Counted from the stretch's first letter, positions 33,439 to 44,248 are shown. The stretch is DNA of 64,000 nt from Christensenellaceae bacterium (GCA_022510815.1 JAFLST010000007.1:1-64000); one strand, 5' to 3'. Program-made: numbers and translations. Notes: generated by a model from the sequence alone, not told the origin.

Positions 33439-34020
33439 ATGGAAAAAGAAACTTGGCTGGTGGTGGGGCTCGGCAACCCCGGCGCCCAGTACGCTCACAC
33501 CCGGCACAACGCGGGCTTTGATACGGTGAGCATCCTGTCCGACCGGTGGCACGCCCCTTTGACCAAGAAGAAGTGCAGCGGGCTGCTGGCGGAAACGACC
33601 TATGCCGGCAAGCGGGTGGTACTGTGCCAACCGCAGACGTTCATGAACCTCTCGGGGCAGTGCGTCGCGGAGCTTTTGAGCTGGTACAAGTGCCCGCTTG
33701 ACCACCTGCTGGTGATCTACGATGACATCGACCTGCCGCTGGCCCGGCTGCGGGTGCGCAAGTCCGGAAGCGCTGGCACGCACAATGGCATGCGGTCGAT
33801 CATGGCAAACGTCCCCGGGCAGGAATTCCCCCGCGTCCGGGTTGGCGTGGGCGCGAAGCCCGAGGGCTGGGATCTGGCCGACTGGGTGCTCTCCCACTAC
33901 AGCATCCGCGAGGAGCAGGACGCCATGCGGGATGCCTTTACCCGCGCCGCTGACTGCGTGGAGGACTGGCTGCAAAACGGCATCGACCACGCGATGCAGA
34001 CCTATAATCAGAAAGCTTGA
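33439..34020 (+). CDS. pth: Peptidyl-tRNA hydrolase
   Basis: 193 residues. Pth motifs: VVGLGNPGAQYAHTRHNAGF (catalytic His in RHN), QPQTFMNLSGQ, IYDDIDLPLARLR and GSAGTHNGMRSI. It frees tRNA from stalled peptidyl-tRNA. It precedes mfd with an 11-base gap, the usual pth-mfd order in Firmicutes. Confidence 0.95.
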   Translation: MEKETWLVVGLGNPGAQYAHTRHNAGFDTVSILSDRWHAPLTKKKCSGLLAETTYAGKRVVLCQPQTFMNLSGQCVAELLSWYKCPLDHLLVIYDDIDLPLARLRVRKSGSAGTHNGMRSIMANVPGQEFPRVRVGVGAKPEGWDLADWVLSHYSIREEQDAMRDAFTRAADCVEDWLQNGIDHAMQTYNQKA

Positions 34021-34031
34021 AAGGATCATCC

Positions 34032-37000
34032 ATGAACAACGCACTGCTGGGCGGCGCAACCTCCGCCCCGATGCAAAAGCTCCTGACCCACATCGAGCAA
34101 AAGAACACCGTTGCCCTGACCGGCCTGCCAGACAGCATGGCCGCTTTTGTTGCGTCGCTGATTGCCCAGCGGACGGAGAAGCGGGTACTGCTGCTCTCGG
34201 GCAACGACCTGAAAGCGGCTCATGACGCCGAGGACGCGCAGCAGCTTCTGGGGACGCAGGCGGCCTGCCTGCCCGGCGGCGAGCTGGATCTGACCCGCGG
34301 CGCATCGAGCCATGAGAGCGCGTGGCGGCGGCTGGAAACCCTCTCCCGCGTGACGGAGGGCGGCGTGCGGCTCCTGTGCGCCTCGATGGACGCGGCGGTG
34401 CAGCGCATGGGCGACGCGGCGGGCTTCCGTGAAGCGGTTATCAGCCTGAAGGTCGGCGATGTGTACGCCCCGGACGCGCTGATCCGGGCGCTGACCCGCA
34501 TGGGTTACGAGCGGGTCGACATGGTCGAGGGCAAGGGCCAGTGCGCCATGCGCGGCGCGATTCTCGACGTATTCCCGCCTGCGGACGCGCACAGCCTGCG
34601 CATCGAGTTCTTCGACGATGAAATCGACTCCATCCGCACTTTCGACTGCATCAGCCAGCGGAGCCTCGAGAAGGTCGAGCGCTGCTCCCTGACCCCCGCG
34701 ACGGAGGTGCTTCTGCCCGAAGCCAGTTGGTCGGACGCTGCCCGGCGCATGCGGGAGGCCATCCGTCGCGGACAGCCCGAACAGCAGGCCGAGACCCGCC
34801 TTTTTGACGACCTTCCTCCCCTGCCGGACGACGAGGAAGCCCTCGCCGAAGCCTTTGACAAGGCAGTCGCGCCCAAGCTCCGGGAAAAGGAGCGCTCCGC
34901 CGCCCGGGCCGCTGAGCTGGAACGCCGCACCGCGCAGCTCTACTCTGACGCCGAGATCGTCGAGCAGGGCCTGCCCTTCCGGCGCATCCGGGCATGGCTG
35001 ACGGTGCTCTCCCCCGAGACAGCTTCCCTGCTGGACTGGTATCAGCCGGAGATCATCGTGCTCTCCCAGCCGGATCACCTGCGCCAGCGGGCCCTCGAGC
35101 GGCGGAACAGCTTCGCCGAAGACCTGCAGAGCGCCATGGACCGCGGCGAGGCGGTAAAGGAGCAGGAAACCCTGCTCATGGACTGGGACGAGCTGGTGTC
35201 CGCCATGCAGGGCCGGGCCATCGTTGCGGCGGCGGAGCTGCTGCGGGGCATGGGCGGCGTGAATCCGGCGGACGCGATCGACCTCGGCTGCAAGGGCGTG
35301 GCCGGATACAGCTCGCAGATGAAGCCCCTCGCCGAGGACTGCAATGCATGGCGCAGTCAGGGCTGGACGGTGGCGCTGCTCTCCGGCGGCGTGGCCCGTG
35401 GCAAGCGTCTGGCGCAGAGCCTCAACGAGCTGGAGGTGCCCGCCGTCTTCACCGAGGAGGACAGGCCCCTGCAGACCGGCACGGTGACCATCCTGCCCGT
35501 GACGCTCTCCCACGGCTTCCTCTGGCCTGACGCGAAGTTAGCGGTCATCTCCGATACTGACGTGTACGGCGCCGGCTACCGCAAGGCCAAATCCCGCCGT
35601 AACTCCGGCGAGAAGATCGCCGCCTTTACCGACCTCAAGACCGGCGACTATGTCGTCCACGAGGACTACGGCGTGGGCGTGTATCAGGGCACGGTGCAGA
35701 TGAGCAGCAGCGGCACACGGCGGGACTACCTGCTCATCGCTTACGCGGGCAAGGACAAGCTCTATGTGCCCATCGAGCAGCTCTCCCGGGTCCAGCGCTA
35801 CATCGGCAATCCCTCCGAGCAGCCCAAGCTCAACAACCTTGGCGGCAGCGAATGGCAGCGGCAGAAGTCGAAGGTCAAGGACAGCATCAAGAAGCTGGCC
35901 TTTGATCTCGTCACCCTCTACGCCAAGCGCGCCCAGCAGACGGGCTACGCCTTCTCCCCGGACACCCCGTGGCAGCGGCAGTTTGAGGACATGTTCCCCT
36001 ATGAACTGACCCCCGATCAGGAGCAGTCCGTTCAGGAGATCACCGCCGACATGGAATCCCCGCGCAACATGGACCGTCTGCTCTGCGGCGATGTGGGCTA
36101 CGGCAAGACGGAGGTCAGCCTGCGGGCGGCCTTCAAGGCCATCATGGATAACAAGCAGGTCGCCATCCTCGCGCCCACCACCATCCTCGCCCAGCAGCAC
36201 TTCAACACCGTCGTGCAGCGCTTCAAGGGCTTCCCGGTGCGCATCGAGATGCTCTCCCGCTTCCGCACCGCCAAGGAGCAGAAGGACGTGACCGCGCGGG
36301 TCGCCGCCGGTGAGGTGGATATCCTCATCGGCACCCACGCCATCCTTGCCAAGTCCGTCAAGTTCAAGAACCTCGGCCTGCTCATCGTGGATGAGGAGCA
36401 GCGCTTCGGCGTGCAGCACAAGGAGATCATCAAGAACATGAAGTCGCAGGTGGACGTGCTGACGCTCTCGGCCACGCCCATCCCGCGCACACTGCACATG
36501 TCGATGGTCGGCATCCGCGACATGTCGGTGCTGGAAACCCCGCCGGAGGAGCGGCTCCCCGTGCAGACCCATGTGGTGGAATATTCCGACGGCCTTGTGC
36601 GCGACGCGATCCTGCGGGAGCTCTCCCGCGGCGGTCAGGTGTATTTCCTCTATAACTCCGTGCGCACCATCGACGAGTTCTACGCCCGGCTCCACGCGCT
36701 GGTGCCGGAAGCCCGCATCGGCGTGGCCCACGGTCAGATGCGCGAGCACGGTCTCGAGGACGTGATGATGGACTTCTATGCGGGCAGCTACGACGTGCTC
36801 CTGTGCACGACCATCATCGAAAGCGGTCTCGATGTGCCCACGGCGAACACGCTGATCGTCTTCGACGCGGACAGATTCGGCCTCAGCCAGCTCTACCAGA
36901 TTCGCGGCCGCGTGGGGCGCTCGAACCGTCAGGCCTACGCTTACTTCACCGTCCGGCAGGACAAGATTCTCTCCGAGACTGCCGAGCAGCGGCTCAGCGC

Positions 37001-37694
37001 CATCCGGGAGTTCACCGAATTCGGCGCGGGCTTCCGCATCGCCATGCGCGACCTCGAGATACGCGGCGCAGGCAACATCCTCGGTCCGGAACAGCACGGT
37101 CATCTGGCGACGGTGGGCTACGACATGTACTGCAAGCTGATGGAGGAGACCCTCGTCGAGACCCAGAACGAGCTGAGCGGCAAGCCGGGCCGTCAGGAGA
37201 GCCTCGAGACCCGCGTCGACCTCAAGGTGGACGCCTACCTGCCCAACGACTATGTCAAGGACGACCGCCAGCGCATGGAGATGTACAAGCGCATCGCGTC
37301 GCTGACCACCGACGCCGACCGTTCCGACATCCTCGACGAGCTGGTGGACCGCTTCGGCGATGTGCCCCCGGTGGTCGAGACGCTGCTGGATATTGCGCAG
37401 ATTCGCGCGCAGGCGAACAGGCTGGGCATCAGCCAGCTTCTGTACCGCAAAGGCGGCTTCCTCGTCATGAAGCTGGACGAGAAGTTCATTCCCGATCAGA
37501 TGCTGCTTCTGCGGGCCATGGCCGAGACGGACAAGCGCCTCTCCCCTGCCACCCGCGAGCCGGCGATTCTGCTGGTGGACGTGCACCTGAACGAATACGG
37601 CATGCTGCGGGAGGGCATCAAGGTGCTTGGCAAGCTGAACGAGCGCGTCGAGGCGCTCCGTGAGCAGGAGGAGCAGCTTGCCACCGCCCGATGA
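34032..37694 (+). CDS. mfd: Transcription-repair coupling factor Mfd
   Basis: 1220 residues from ATG 34032 (AAAGGA upstream); an in-frame TTG 34017 overlaps pth. The order is that of Mfd: an N-terminal UvrB-like part, a CarD-like RNA-polymerase-interaction region ([17 protein letters not shown], about 540-560), RecG-like helicase motifs ([34 protein letters not shown]) and a TRCF C-terminal domain. It removes stalled RNA polymerase and recruits UvrA. Confidence 0.96.
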   Translation: MNNALLGGATSAPMQKLLTHIEQKNTVALTGLPDSMAAFVASLIAQRTEKRVLLLSGNDLKAAHDAEDAQQLLGTQAACLPGGELDLTRGASSHESAWRRLETLSRVTEGGVRLLCASMDAAVQRMGDAAGFREAVISLKVGDVYAPDALIRALTRMGYERVDMVEGKGQCAMRGAILDVFPPADAHSLRIEFFDDEIDSIRTFDCISQRSLEKVERCSLTPATEVLLPEASWSDAARRMREAIRRGQPEQQAETRLFDDLPPLPDDEEALAEAFDKAVAPKLREKERSAARAAELERRTAQLYSDAEIVEQGLPFRRIRAWLTVLSPETASLLDWYQPEIIVLSQPDHLRQRALERRNSFAEDLQSAMDRGEAVKEQETLLMDWDELVSAMQGRAIVAAAELLRGMGGVNPADAIDLGCKGVAGYSSQMKPLAEDCNAWRSQGWTVALLSGGVARGKRLAQSLNELEVPAVFTEEDRPLQTGTVTILPVTLSHGFLWPDAKLAVISDTDVYGAGYRKAKSRRNSGEKIAAFTDLKTGDYVVHEDYGVGVYQGTVQMSSSGTRRDYLLIAYAGKDKLYVPIEQLSRVQRYIGNPSEQPKLNNLGGSEWQRQKSKVKDSIKKLAFDLVTLYAKRAQQTGYAFSPDTPWQRQFEDMFPYELTPDQEQSVQEITADMESPRNMDRLLCGDVGYGKTEVSLRAAFKAIMDNKQVAILAPTTILAQQHFNTVVQRFKGFPVRIEMLSRFRTAKEQKDVTARVAAGEVDILIGTHAILAKSVKFKNLGLLIVDEEQRFGVQHKEIIKNMKSQVDVLTLSATPIPRTLHMSMVGIRDMSVLETPPEERLPVQTHVVEYSDGLVRDAILRELSRGGQVYFLYNSVRTIDEFYARLHALVPEARIGVAHGQMREHGLEDVMMDFYAGSYDVLLCTTIIESGLDVPTANTLIVFDADRFGLSQLYQIRGRVGRSNRQAYAYFTVRQDKILSETAEQRLSAIREFTEFGAGFRIAMRDLEIRGAGNILGPEQHGHLATVGYDMYCKLMEETLVETQNELSGKPGRQESLETRVDLKVDAYLPNDYVKDDRQRMEMYKRIASLTTDADRSDILDELVDRFGDVPPVVETLLDIAQIRAQANRLGISQLLYRKGGFLVMKLDEKFIPDQMLLLRAMAETDKRLSPATREPAILLVDVHLNEYGMLREGIKVLGKLNERVEALREQEEQLATAR

Positions 37695-37706
37695 CCGCCG
37701 TTTCTC

Positions 37707-37735
37707 TTGACTTCACCTGCCCCCGCTGGTATACT
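37707..37735 (+). promoter_or_regulatory. Promoter of the FGGY kinase gene
   Basis: TTGACT, 17 bases, TATACT, 49 bases before the ATG at 37784. It lies just behind mfd. Confidence 0.8.
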
Positions 37736-37783
37736 GGATTTACCACTGATACCATTACTTTCTTACAGATAGGAGAGAGCAAC

Positions 37784-39382
37784 ATGGACCATACCGCGAT
37801 CAGCAAGTTTATCCAAGAGGGCAAGGGCGTGCTGGGCATCGAGTTCGGCAGCACCCGCATCAAGGCCGTGCTCATCGGCGAGGATCACGCGCCCATCGCC
37901 TCCGGCGACCACACATGGGAGAACCGCCTTGAAAACGGCGTGTGGACCTATCACCTCGACGACGTGTGGGCCGGTCTTCGCGACGCGTACCAGAACCTCG
38001 TCAAGGATGTGCAGGCCCAGTACGGCGTGACCCTCGACGCGCTGGCAGGCTTCGGCGTGTCGGCGATGATGCATGGTTACCTGCCCTTCGGCAAGGATGG
38101 CAGCCAGCTCGCCGAGTTCCGCACTTGGCGCAACACCATGACCGGCGAGGCTGCCGCGGAGCTGACTGACCTGCTGGGCTTCAACATCCCGCAGCGCTGG
38201 TCCATCGCGCATCTTTATCAGGCGATGCTCAACGGCGAAGCGCATGTCAAGGACATCGACCACCTGACCACGCTGGCGGGCTACATCCACTGGCAGCTCT
38301 CCGGCAAGAAGGTACTGGGCGTGGGCGAGGCCTCCGGCATGTTCCCCATCGACAGCGCCAAGGGCGATTACGACCAGCGGATGGTCGATCTCTTCGACGC
38401 GCTCGCTGCCGTGAAGGGCTACAGCTGGAAGCTGCGGGACATCCTGCCGCAGGTGCTCTCCGCCGGTGAAGACGCGGGCGTGCTGACCGCCGAGGGCGCC
38501 AAGCTGCTTGACCCCACCGGCACCCTCAAGCCCGGCGCGCTGATGGCTCCCCCCGAGGGCGATGCGGGCACCGGCATGGCCGCGACCAACTCCGTCGCCG
38601 CCCGCACCGGCAACGTCTCTGCCGGCACCTCCGTGTTCGCCATGGTCGTGCTCGAGAAGCCCCTCAGCAAGGTCTATCCTGAGATCGACATGGTCACCAC
38701 GCCCACCGGCAAGCCCGTCGCCATGGTGCACTGCAACAACTGCACCTCCGACATCAACGCTTGGGCCGGCATGCTCAAGGGCTTCCTCGAGGCCTCGGGC
38801 CACACCATCAGCACCAACGACCTCTACACCACCATCTTCAACGCCGCGCTCAAGGGCGATAAGGACTGCGGCGGCGTGATCAACGTGGCGTACTTCTCCG
38901 GCGAGCCCGTCACCGGCCTCGACGAGGGCCGTCCGATGATCGTCCGCACCCCTGACGCGAACATGTCCTTTGCGAATTTCGCCCGCAGCCTCGTCGTCGG
39001 CGCGATGACCTCTCTCAAGCTGGGCATGGACATCCTCGCCCGCGAGAACGTCAAGATCGACACCCTGCTGGGTCATGGCGGCTACTTCAAGACCCCCGTC
39101 GTCGGCCAGAAGCTGCTGGCTGCGGCGCTCAAGACCCCTGTGTCCGTCATGGAAACCGCCGGCGAGGGCGGCCCGTGGGGCATGGCGCTGCTGGCGGCCT
39201 ACCGCGTGAACAAGCGGGACGGCGAGTCCCTCGAGGACTACCTGAACCGCGCTGTCTTCGCCACGGCCAAGGGCAGCAGCGAGTCCCCGGACTACACCGA
39301 CGTGACGGGCATCGACGCGTACACCGCCCAGTTTGTGCAGGCGCTGGAAGCTGAAAAGGCAGCGGTGGCGAATATTAAGTAA
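37784..39382 (+). CDS. FGGY-family sugar kinase, probably L-ribulokinase/xylulokinase
   Basis: 532 residues from ATG 37784 (AGGAG upstream). The N-terminal ATPase phosphate loop is [15 protein letters not shown], and the second lobe has the Gly-rich [12 protein letters not shown] and [11 protein letters not shown]. It belongs to a long clostridial kinase group (about 530 residues) that phosphorylates ketopentoses. araD lies two genes downstream, which points to L-ribulose or a similar ketose as substrate; sequence reading alone does not fix it. A GNAT gene separates kinase and epimerase. Confidence 0.82.
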   Translation: MDHTAISKFIQEGKGVLGIEFGSTRIKAVLIGEDHAPIASGDHTWENRLENGVWTYHLDDVWAGLRDAYQNLVKDVQAQYGVTLDALAGFGVSAMMHGYLPFGKDGSQLAEFRTWRNTMTGEAAAELTDLLGFNIPQRWSIAHLYQAMLNGEAHVKDIDHLTTLAGYIHWQLSGKKVLGVGEASGMFPIDSAKGDYDQRMVDLFDALAAVKGYSWKLRDILPQVLSAGEDAGVLTAEGAKLLDPTGTLKPGALMAPPEGDAGTGMAATNSVAARTGNVSAGTSVFAMVVLEKPLSKVYPEIDMVTTPTGKPVAMVHCNNCTSDINAWAGMLKGFLEASGHTISTNDLYTTIFNAALKGDKDCGGVINVAYFSGEPVTGLDEGRPMIVRTPDANMSFANFARSLVVGAMTSLKLGMDILARENVKIDTLLGHGGYFKTPVVGQKLLAAALKTPVSVMETAGEGGPWGMALLAAYRVNKRDGESLEDYLNRAVFATAKGSSESPDYTDVTGIDAYTAQFVQALEAEKAAVANIK

Positions 39383-39389
39383 GGACACG

Positions 39390-39429
39390 GCGGGAGGAAT
39401 GCTTTGGAGCTCATAGCATCTCCTCCCGC
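39390..39429 (+). repeat. Long hairpin, copy 2 of a paired element
   Basis: GCGGGAGGaATGCT and AGCATcTCCTCCCGC form the stem. It shares the GCTTTGGAG centre and the CCCGCGCTC-type end with the hairpin at 33341-33380, and like it lies directly after a gene's stop. Confidence 0.65.
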
Positions 39430-39480
39430 GCTCAAGGCCCCTGCCGCATTAGCCACGCGCCACAGCAAGGAGGACCGATC

Positions 39481-39972
39481 ATGATCACCGTAAGACCAAC
39501 CGTGCACGGCGATGCCGACATTCTATGCGCACTGCAAAAGGCGGCTTTTCAGCCGCTCTACGAGCTGTATCATGACGCGGGGAATCCCTGCCTGCGCGGC
39601 CCCGAGGATATTCTGCGGCGGCTGGACCATCCTGCCTTTCAGTATTTCACCATTCTCGATGGCGAGGAGATCATCGGCGGCGTCGTGTATCGCCGCTGCG
39701 GCAGAACGCCCTTCGTGGACGAGCTGCAGGCCGGAGAATACTACCTGCTGCGAATCTATGTAAAGCCCGACTGCCAGAGTCGCGGCGTGGGCAGAACGGC
39801 GATTCTCCTCTGCGAGAAGCACTTCCCTGACGCGCGGAAATACTACGTTGACTTTCCCAGAGAGCTGGAAAAAAACAGAAAATGCTACATGAGCGCGGGC
39901 TATCGCGACAGCGGCAAGGAGCTGGAAGCGGAACCGGGGCTCGTGCTCGTCGCCTACGAAAAGGACGCATGA
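39481..39972 (+). CDS. GNAT-family N-acetyltransferase
   Basis: 163 residues; ATG follows AAGGAGG. The AcCoA-binding stretch is [19 protein letters not shown] and a later segment reads [13 protein letters not shown]. The substrate is unknown. It lies between the FGGY kinase and araD, probably in the same transcript, although no link with sugar metabolism is evident. Confidence 0.85.
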   Translation: MITVRPTVHGDADILCALQKAAFQPLYELYHDAGNPCLRGPEDILRRLDHPAFQYFTILDGEEIIGGVVYRRCGRTPFVDELQAGEYYLLRIYVKPDCQSRGVGRTAILLCEKHFPDARKYYVDFPRELEKNRKCYMSAGYRDSGKELEAEPGLVLVAYEKDA

Positions 39973-39986
39973 AAGGAGCGAATCCC

Positions 39987-40685
39987 ATGCTGGAAGCACT
40001 GAAAAAGGCCGTCTATGAGGCCAATATGGAACTGCCGAAGCGCAATCTGGTCACCTACACATGGGGTAACGTGTCGGGCATCGACCGTGAAACCGGACTG
40101 GTGGTCATCAAGCCCTCGGGTGTGGAGTATGACGAGCTGACATCTGATCAGCTCGTGGTGCTGAACCTGAACGGCGAAATCGTCGAGGGCGACCTGAACC
40201 CCTCCTCTGACACCAAGACGCACATTGAGCTGTACAAGGCATTCCCGGCACTGGGCGGCATCGTCCACACCCACAGCCCCTACGCGGTGGGCTGGGCGCA
40301 GGCGGCGGAGGACATTCCCTGCTATGGCACGACCCATGCCGACTACTTCTACGGTCCTGTGCCCTGCGCGCGTCACCTGACCACCGAGGAGATCGAAGAA
40401 GACTACGAGAAGAACACCGGCAAGGTCATCATCGAGACGCTGAACGGCCGCGGAATCAATCCGGTGCATGTTCCGGGCATCGTGTGCGCCAGTCACGGCC
40501 CCTTCACTTGGGGCAAGGATGCCGCGCAGGCGGTGTATCACGCGGTGGTGCTCGAGGAGGTCGCCAAGATGGCGGTCTACACCCGGCAGATCAAGCCGAA
40601 CGCCGCCCCCGCGCCGCAGAACATTCAGGACAAGCACTTCATGCGCAAGCATGGTCCCAACGCCTATTACGGCCAGAAGAAATAA
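39987..40685 (+). CDS. araD: L-ribulose-5-phosphate 4-epimerase
   Basis: 232 residues from ATG 39987 (AAAGGAG upstream). Class II aldolase fold with zinc ligands in [15 protein letters not shown] and the HADYF segment; other motifs are [14 protein letters not shown] and [10 protein letters not shown]. It converts L-ribulose-5-phosphate to D-xylulose-5-phosphate, the last step of arabinose entry into the pentose phosphate pathway. It pairs functionally with the FGGY kinase upstream. Confidence 0.93.
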   Translation: MLEALKKAVYEANMELPKRNLVTYTWGNVSGIDRETGLVVIKPSGVEYDELTSDQLVVLNLNGEIVEGDLNPSSDTKTHIELYKAFPALGGIVHTHSPYAVGWAQAAEDIPCYGTTHADYFYGPVPCARHLTTEEIEEDYEKNTGKVIIETLNGRGINPVHVPGIVCASHGPFTWGKDAAQAVYHAVVLEEVAKMAVYTRQIKPNAAPAPQNIQDKHFMRKHGPNAYYGQKK

Positions 40686-40711
40686 TCATCAAACAGGCAT
40701 ATCAACTTTGC

Positions 40712-40751
40712 AGGAAGCGGCATGACATTGTCATGCTGTTTCCTTGTTTTT
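40712..40751 (+). terminator. Terminator after araD
   Basis: A stem with the core GCATGAC att GTCATGC, extended by GGAA/TTCC, then TTGTTTTT. Confidence 0.85.
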
Positions 40752-40836
40752 CAGGTCATCGGCAAAAGCCCGGTCAAACACTCTGGATTCATCAACCGGG
40801 CGCGGGTGGCATGCAGGTCTGCGGAGGATTGGCAAG

Positions 40837-41520
40837 ATGTTCAGGAAGCTGCTGTTCAAAATCGCGAAAGGGCCCTTGATGGGGCAAATCGTGGGAAGCG
40901 CTTTTCAGCACTGCAGTTGGGCAATCCCTGTGAAAAAAGTATATAGCAGCACTGAAATCATTGCGTTCCGTCATCCTCAGCCTTGCTATAACAATCATTT
41001 GATCATATCGCCGAAAAGAGCCGTGAAGAATTTGCAGCAAATGGCGTCGGATGACTTCGCGCGGTATTTTGTGAAGATTTGGGAGGCCGCACAGGATATC
41101 AGCGCAATGCGTCCCGAGTATCACGACGCCTTTACACTGGTTGCCAACGGAGGCAGACGGCAGGAGGTGCAACAGGTACATTTTCATATGTTCACGGATC
41201 ACGAAATGGTGAGTGAATACGCCGCGCAGGGACAAGCTGAAAGGGTCTGTTATCGCGACGGGGCCATTTGTGTTCTGGCGCATCCTGCCCCTGACTGGGA
41301 GATTCATTATGTGGTGCGGCCCGGATCAGCATCCTTCACAGCAGGGAGCGCAGAGGATCAGCAGGCGTATTTCAAGGGCGTCTTGCAGAGCATTGATTTA
41401 TTGAATGCCCGGTTCAATATCATACAGCGAGGCTATTCCCTTGTGTATCAGCGCAACAAGCGGAGCAGTGACAGGGAATATCCTGTTTTCCATATTGTGT
41501 CAGGCAAAAAGCAACGCTGA
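40837..41520 (+). CDS. HIT-like superfamily protein
   Basis: 227 residues from ATG 40837 (GGAGG upstream). The first part resembles HIT proteins (FRHPQPCYNNHLIISPKRAV, the usual substrate strand). The triad region reads QQVHFHMF with His115 and His117 but Phe in place of the third His. HIT proteins hydrolyse or transfer nucleotides; with the altered triad the activity is uncertain. Codon use is less GC-rich than in the neighbouring operons, and it has its own terminator, so it may be a recent arrival. Confidence 0.68.
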   Translation: MFRKLLFKIAKGPLMGQIVGSAFQHCSWAIPVKKVYSSTEIIAFRHPQPCYNNHLIISPKRAVKNLQQMASDDFARYFVKIWEAAQDISAMRPEYHDAFTLVANGGRRQEVQQVHFHMFTDHEMVSEYAAQGQAERVCYRDGAICVLAHPAPDWEIHYVVRPGSASFTAGSAEDQQAYFKGVLQSIDLLNARFNIIQRGYSLVYQRNKRSSDREYPVFHIVSGKKQR

Positions 41521-41523
41521 CTC

Positions 41524-41548
41524 GACTGCCGTCATGGCAGTCTTTTTT
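41524..41548 (+). terminator. Terminator after the HIT-like gene
   Basis: GACTGCC, loop GTCAT, GGCAGTC, then TTTTTT. Confidence 0.88.
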
Positions 41549-41633
41549 ATTATGTAACAATCTTCAGGGCCGGAAAGGATTCCCAGCCGCCGTTCGTTGC
41601 ATCATTGACACACCGATTCAGGGAGGTCGAATC

Positions 41634-42470
41634 ATGAAACGCATTTTGTTACCGTCACTTTGTCTGATGCTTCTGATGTGCGCGGCGCAGGCTGAGGGAA
41701 ATACCTACTATGTCAACCCGGATGGCGGACAGTTCTATCACGCGGAAAGCCAGTGCTCCTTGATGAACGAAAAATACTGGGAGCGACAGATCACCGTATC
41801 GGCAAGCGAACTGTCGCAGGAACCCTATAATGAGCTGATGGCCTGCCCCTCGTGCATCAGCCCGTCAACCGAAACCGAGCGCCTCGACCCTTGGATTTCC
41901 AGATATGATACAGCGCAGGACGTGCGCATCGACGCGCCGGGCATCTACCGCGTGGGCGCCGACCTGTCCAGCGGGCTGTACACAGTGGTCACGGATGATC
42001 AGTGCAATGGTGCGTTAATCACCAGCCTGAGCAGTGGCATGACCCTCAATGAGTTCGCTATCCACGGCGCGGCAAGCTACAGCATTTACCTATATGCCGA
42101 CATGTGCGTGACCCTGCCGGAGCACGCTGTGCTCACGCCGCTCATCAAGCAGAACGGTGCTGACGCGCAGGCGGAAACCATCCGGCAGGCAAGGCGCATG
42201 ATGTATTACGAAATGCAGCCCGGCGTCTATACTGCATCGGCCATCGAGGGAGAAGACGCCTACATAGCCTTCTCCTCCATTGACGCGGAGATCGGCGGCA
42301 AGCCGACGGTCTTTCCCCTGCCCGCCGGAGAAACGCTGACCTTCGACACCGTCATCGACGGCTTTAACGATCCCATGCCGCGTAACTATTTCGCCTTTCC
42401 CGAGAAGCAGGCATACTTCGTCGAGTTTATCAACTGCGTCGTCACGCCTGTCAACATGAACAATCCGTAA
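41634..42470 (+). CDS. Secreted protein with a Cys/His metal-type motif
   Basis: 278 residues; ATG follows AGGGAGG. A signal peptide (about 1-20, ending AQA before EGN) precedes a motif YYVNPDGGQFYHAESQCSLM ... LMACPSC at about residues 24-75. The His/Cys spacing resembles small zinc-binding modules seen in clostridial surface proteins. The rest (about 100-278) is beta-rich with no family recognised. Function unknown. Confidence 0.65.
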   Translation: MKRILLPSLCLMLLMCAAQAEGNTYYVNPDGGQFYHAESQCSLMNEKYWERQITVSASELSQEPYNELMACPSCISPSTETERLDPWISRYDTAQDVRIDAPGIYRVGADLSSGLYTVVTDDQCNGALITSLSSGMTLNEFAIHGAASYSIYLYADMCVTLPEHAVLTPLIKQNGADAQAETIRQARRMMYYEMQPGVYTASAIEGEDAYIAFSSIDAEIGGKPTVFPLPAGETLTFDTVIDGFNDPMPRNYFAFPEKQAYFVEFINCVVTPVNMNNP

Positions 42471-42474
42471 TCCA

Positions 42475-42504
42475 AAAGCCGCATCCCTTGCCGGATGCGG
42501 CTTT
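42475..42504. terminator. Bidirectional terminator between the secreted-protein gene and ispE
   Basis: GCCGCATCC/GGATGCGGC stem with AAA before and TTT after it. It separates two convergent genes. Confidence 0.85.
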
Positions 42505-42506
42505 GC

Positions 42507-43373
42507 TCACGCTGTGATAATCAAGCTCTCCCTGCACGTCCGGCATCGCCAAGTCCCGGGCCATCTTGCGCGGAGGACACCAAAAGCCCGATCGGCGATT
42601 GCCGCATCCTCAAAGGCCCCGAACACCGCCGAGCCGCTGCCGGTCATCAGCGCAATGGCCGCGCCGCTGTTTTGCAGGGCTTCCACCGCCTCACGAATCG
42701 CCGGGCGCAGCGTCTCGCTGACAGGCTGGAGCACATTGCCAAGGCTCCGGGCCAGCAGCACCGTATCCCCTGCCGTCAGAGCCGCCTGCGCCGCGTCGGT
42801 ATCCGGATGCGCCGCCTGTTCCCGCTCGTGATAAGCCCGGAACACCGTCCCGGTCGAAAGGCCCTCGCAAGGCTGGATGACGACCAGCTCATAATCCCTG
42901 CCGCAGGACACCGCTTCCATGGTCTCGCCGATGCCCGTGGTACGGGTCAGGCCGCCGCGCAAGCAGAAGGGCACATCCGCGCCGAGGGTCAGGCCCATGC
43001 GCTCCAGCTCCGGCTGAGATAATCCGAGTCCCCAGAGCCTGTTGAGCCCCGCCAGCACCGCCGCCGCGTCCGCGCTGCCGCCGCCCATGCCCGCGCCTGC
43101 CGGGATGCGCTTCTCCACATGGATCGCCGCGCCGCCGGGGTATCCGGTCGCTTCCTTCAGCGCCGCCGCCGCCCGGTATGCCAGATTATGCTCGTCCGCC
43201 GGAAGCAGCGGGTGCCCGCCGGTGGTCAGGGACAGTTTCTCAGCGGGAAGCAGGGTCACCGTGTCGCTGAGCGTGACGGGCTGCATCAGCATATCCAGCA
43301 GATGATAACCGTCCTCCCGCTGACCGACGATATCCAGCGACCAATTGATCTTTGCCCGGGCTTCCACGCGCAT
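42507..43373 (-). CDS. ispE: 4-diphosphocytidyl-2-C-methyl-D-erythritol kinase
   Basis: 288 residues from ATG 43373 (GGAGGAGG upstream). GHMP kinase motifs: EARAKINWSLDIVGQREDGY, the ATP loop IPAGAGMGGGSADAA and the C-terminal MTGSGSAVFGAF. IspE phosphorylates CDP-methylerythritol in the non-mevalonate isoprenoid pathway. It is divergent from xth. Confidence 0.93.
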   Translation of the reverse strand: MRVEARAKINWSLDIVGQREDGYHLLDMLMQPVTLSDTVTLLPAEKLSLTTGGHPLLPADEHNLAYRAAAALKEATGYPGGAAIHVEKRIPAGAGMGGGSADAAAVLAGLNRLWGLGLSQPELERMGLTLGADVPFCLRGGLTRTTGIGETMEAVSCGRDYELVVIQPCEGLSTGTVFRAYHEREQAAHPDTDAAQAALTAGDTVLLARSLGNVLQPVSETLRPAIREAVEALQNSGAAIALMTGSGSAVFGAFEDAAIADRAFGVLRARWPGTWRCRTCRESLIITA

Positions 43374-43426
43374 GCGACCGCCTCCTCCGCCACCATGATA
43401 CCGCATTCACGCGGTTTGCGCAAGCC

Positions 43427-43455
43427 TTGACAGCGCTCCGGCGTACCGATATAAT
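43427..43455 (+). promoter_or_regulatory. Consensus promoter of xth
   Basis: TTGACA, 17 bases, TATAAT, 20 bases before the ATG at 43475. Confidence 0.88.
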
Positions 43456-43474
43456 GAACGCGGAGGATATGCGT

Positions 43475-44227
43475 ATGAAGCTGATTTCGTGGAACGTCAA
43501 CGGCCTGCGGGCCGTGCTGGGCAAGAATTTCATGGAGGCCTTTGAGGCGCTGGACGCGGACGTGTTCTGCCTGCAGGAGACCAAGCTGCAGGCGGGGCAG
43601 GTCGCGCTCGACCTGCCGGGATACCATCAATACTGGAACTATGCCGAGAAGAAGGGCTATTCCGGCACGGCGGTGTTCACCAAGCAGGAGCCGCTGTCGG
43701 TGCGCTACGGCATCGGCGTGGAAGAGCATGATCACGAGGGCCGGGTCATCACGCTGGACATGGGTGATTTCTGGCTCGTGACGGTGTACACGCCCAACGC
43801 CCAGCGGGAGCTGACGCGGCTTGACTACCGCATGACGTGGGAGGACGCTTTCCTCGGCTATCTGCGCTCGCTGGACGCGGTGAAGCCGGTGATCTTCTGC
43901 GGCGATCTGAACGTGGCGCACACGGAGATCGACCTTAAGAATCCCAAGAGCAATCTGCGCAACGCGGGCTTTACGCAGGAGGAGCGCGGCAAGATGACTT
44001 CTCTGCTGGCGGCAGGGTTCACGGACACGTTCCGCTTCTTCTACCCTGACCGGCGAGACGCCTATTCATGGTGGTCGTACATGTTCCATGCCCGGGAGAA
44101 AAACGCGGGGTGGCGCATCGACTACTTTATCGCCTCGGACAGGCTGCGGGAGCGGCTGGTGAGCGCGGACATCCATGCGGAGATCATGGGCTCCGATCAC
44201 TGCCCGGTGGAGCTGGTCATCCGCTGA
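43475..44227 (+). CDS. xth: Exodeoxyribonuclease III / AP endonuclease
   Basis: 250 residues from ATG 43475 (GGAGG upstream). Exonuclease-endonuclease-phosphatase motifs: MKLISWNVNGLRAVL, LQETKLQ, GDLNVAH, WRIDYF and GSDHCPVEL. It acts in base excision repair at abasic sites. It has its own promoter and is the gene directly before the rplJ leader. Confidence 0.94.
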   Translation: MKLISWNVNGLRAVLGKNFMEAFEALDADVFCLQETKLQAGQVALDLPGYHQYWNYAEKKGYSGTAVFTKQEPLSVRYGIGVEEHDHEGRVITLDMGDFWLVTVYTPNAQRELTRLDYRMTWEDAFLGYLRSLDAVKPVIFCGDLNVAHTEIDLKNPKSNLRNAGFTQEERGKMTSLLAAGFTDTFRFFYPDRRDAYSWWSYMFHAREKNAGWRIDYFIASDRLRERLVSADIHAEIMGSDHCPVELVIR

Positions 44228-44248
44228 GGCAAAAAATCGCGAAAACCG

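Noticed and set aside
35538-37586. A 682-residue minus-strand frame opposite mfd
   Set aside because: It is a shadow of mfd with no start signal or domain. Similar long shadows opposite mrfA (29017-31230), oppA (52128-54116) and the FGGY kinase gene (37763-39388) were dropped for the same reason.
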